NCBI GenBank assembly: GCA_020048915.1
Contig: JAIFLU010000239.1
Location: 1 to 55,743, forward strand
DNA from: Bacteroidota bacterium
GTDB lineage: Bacteria > Bacteroidota > Bacteroidia > Bacteroidales > JAAUTT01
DNA: 55,743 nt
Direction of reading: 5' to 3'
Shown: one piece after another, positions 54,811 through 55,743 of the stretch
Layout: the number at the start of each line of letters is the position of its first letter
How positions within the stretch are numbered: the first letter of the stretch is position 1
Made by a program: the position numbers and the translations under genes
Notes under the pieces: model-generated
Seen by the model: the letters and a program-made list of their open reading frames with translations, nothing else
The model's database searches: none
What the model was told of the DNA's origin: nothing

Positions 54811-55743
54811 TTATGCCTTCGGGCTTTGTTGCTTGTACTTATTTAAAATGTTTAAAAAATCCCTATCCTGTAAAAACATCTTCCAGTCTTCATCTTTCCG
54901 CACAAAAGATCCCGATACTTCTTTCTTATTTAAGCTTAAATCCAGATAAAATAAAGCATCCTTTTTGTTCTCTTTTAAAGCATACCAACACGCCAAATTA
55001 AAACATTTACCTCCAAATTCAACAGCCTTTTGGTATTTCTCAAATGCTTGATGGTACAATTCTTCCGCTTCTTTCGCCTCTTTGGCCTTTGCCAAATTTC
55101 CTAAATCAGTACCCCAGTTGTAAAAGGCTTCGTGGTAGTCAGGTTTTATTTCAATCGCCTTTTGGTATTTCTCAAAGGATTGATGGTACAATTCTTCCGC
55201 TTCTTTCCCTTCTTTGGTCCTTGCCAAAATTCCTAAAGTAGTACCCCAGTTGTAAAAGACATCTTGATCGTCTGGTTTTATTTCAATTGCCTTTTGGTAT
55301 TTCTCAAAGGAATGATGGAGCAATCTTTCTGCTTCTTTCCCTTCTTTGGTCTTTGCCAAATTTCCTAAAGAAGTACCCCAGTTGAAAAAGACATCTTGAT
55401 AGTCTGGTTTTATTTCAATCACCTTTTGGTATTTCTCAAAGGATTGATGGTATAATGCTTCCGCTTCTTCCCCTTCTTTGGTCTTTGCCAAATTTCCTAA
55501 AGAAGTGCCCCAGTTGTTATAGGCTTCGTGATTGTCTGGTTTTATTTCAATCGCCTTTTGGTATTTCTCAAATGATTTTTGGCAAAATTCTTCCGCTTCT
55601 TTCCCTTCTTTGGTCTTTGCCAAATTTCCTAAATAAATACCCCAGTTGTAAAAGGCTTCGTATTTGTCTGGTTTTATTTCAATCGCCTTTTGGAATTTCT
55701 CAAATGCTTGTTGGTACAATGCTTCCGCTTCTTTCCCTTCTTT
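54811..55743 (-). CDS. TPR-repeat protein, truncated by the window edge
   Basis: The frame is open to the end of the window, so the N-terminus is missing. At least five and a half copies of a 44-residue repeat (132 bases of near-identical DNA) are visible, of the type SFEKYQKAIEIKPDYHEAFY followed by NWGT...LGNLAKTKEGKEAEE. Each unit is a tetratricopeptide motif lengthened by about ten residues. A C-terminal cap (CFNLACWYALKENKKDALFY and on to YKQQSPKA) resembles TPR end-of-group domains. It lies 52 bases upstream of the GHKL ATPase gene on the same strand, so it may be the recognition or scaffold part of the cassette. A start codon within the window would be artificial. Confidence 0.85.
   Translation of the reverse strand, partial: KEGKEAEALYQQAFEKFQKAIEIKPDKYEAFYNWGIYLGNLAKTKEGKEAEEFCQKSFEKYQKAIEIKPDNHEAYNNWGTSLGNLAKTKEGEEAEALYHQSFEKYQKVIEIKPDYQDVFFNWGTSLGNLAKTKEGKEAERLLHHSFEKYQKAIEIKPDDQDVFYNWGTTLGILARTKEGKEAEELYHQSFEKYQKAIEIKPDYHEAFYNWGTDLGNLAKAKEAKEAEELYHQAFEKYQKAVEFGGKCFNLACWYALKENKKDALFYLDLSLNKKEVSGSFVRKDEDWKMFLQDRDFLNILNKYKQQSPKA

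Noticed and set aside
54811..55743. CRISPR or intergenic satellite
   Set aside because: The repeats are in frame and encode TPR units in one long open frame.

Overview
The window reads as chromosomal DNA of a free-living Bacteroidota bacterium, probably of the Bacteroidales/Marinilabiliales type. It is AT-rich. It has promoters of the TTTG / TAnnTTTG kind, a fused SecDF, a thermolysin-like peptidase with a type IX secretion C-terminal tail, and many secreted glycoside hydrolases and lipoproteins. The genus cannot be fixed from the sequence alone.

Layout. 1-7700 holds housekeeping and envelope genes: a WbuC-like cupin, TatA, GlmM, an HlyD/MacB-like permease/TolC export operon that lacks its ATPase, and malate dehydrogenase. 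7880-8850 is a graveyard with a broken REP-associated transposase and a frameshifted membrane iron-sulfur protein. 8854-11700 is a minus-strand redox operon: an unusual CX6C thioredoxin-like protein, thioredoxin reductase, a SLAC1/TDT channel and a DUF302 protein. It runs from a recognisable promoter and diverges from a Crp/Fnr regulator. 12769-13992 is a gene-poor gap with a chemoreceptor relic and a palindromic repeat. 13993-22441 is a housekeeping run: SecDF, a TatA/B-like protein, a LolD-type ATPase, a TIGR02757 protein, TrmN6 and MutS. 22700-24000 has a flavodoxin and two tRNA genes. The tRNA-Gly gene is preceded by four tandem copies of its own 5' end, each with a palindrome inserted in the D loop.

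24247-36682 holds Tat-exported sugar enzymes (a TIM-barrel isomerase and a GH109-like enzyme), an amino acid permease, PAP2, thiol peroxidase, a Cache chemoreceptor, a PIG-L deacetylase, a GH9 glucanase and a GH2 enzyme. 36945-45626 has lipoproteins, the M4 peptidase, L-arabinose isomerase, an exported methyltransferase and an Ntn-hydrolase lipoprotein. 46469-52875 is a compact galactan-degrading set (GH35, GH53, GH2) with a decayed AraC regulator just upstream and no SusC/SusD pair. Together with arabinose isomerase this suggests use of pectic arabinogalactan side chains.

52971-55743 (running off the window) is a minus-strand cassette: a TPR-repeat protein, a GHKL ATPase with a STAS-like N-terminus, a STAS-like DUF4325 protein and a PIN-domain nuclease-like protein, tightly packed. 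This is the best candidate for an incompletely described system: it resembles a partner-switching switch wired to an RNase-like effector. The tRNA-Gly-derived repeat leader is the other strong anomaly.
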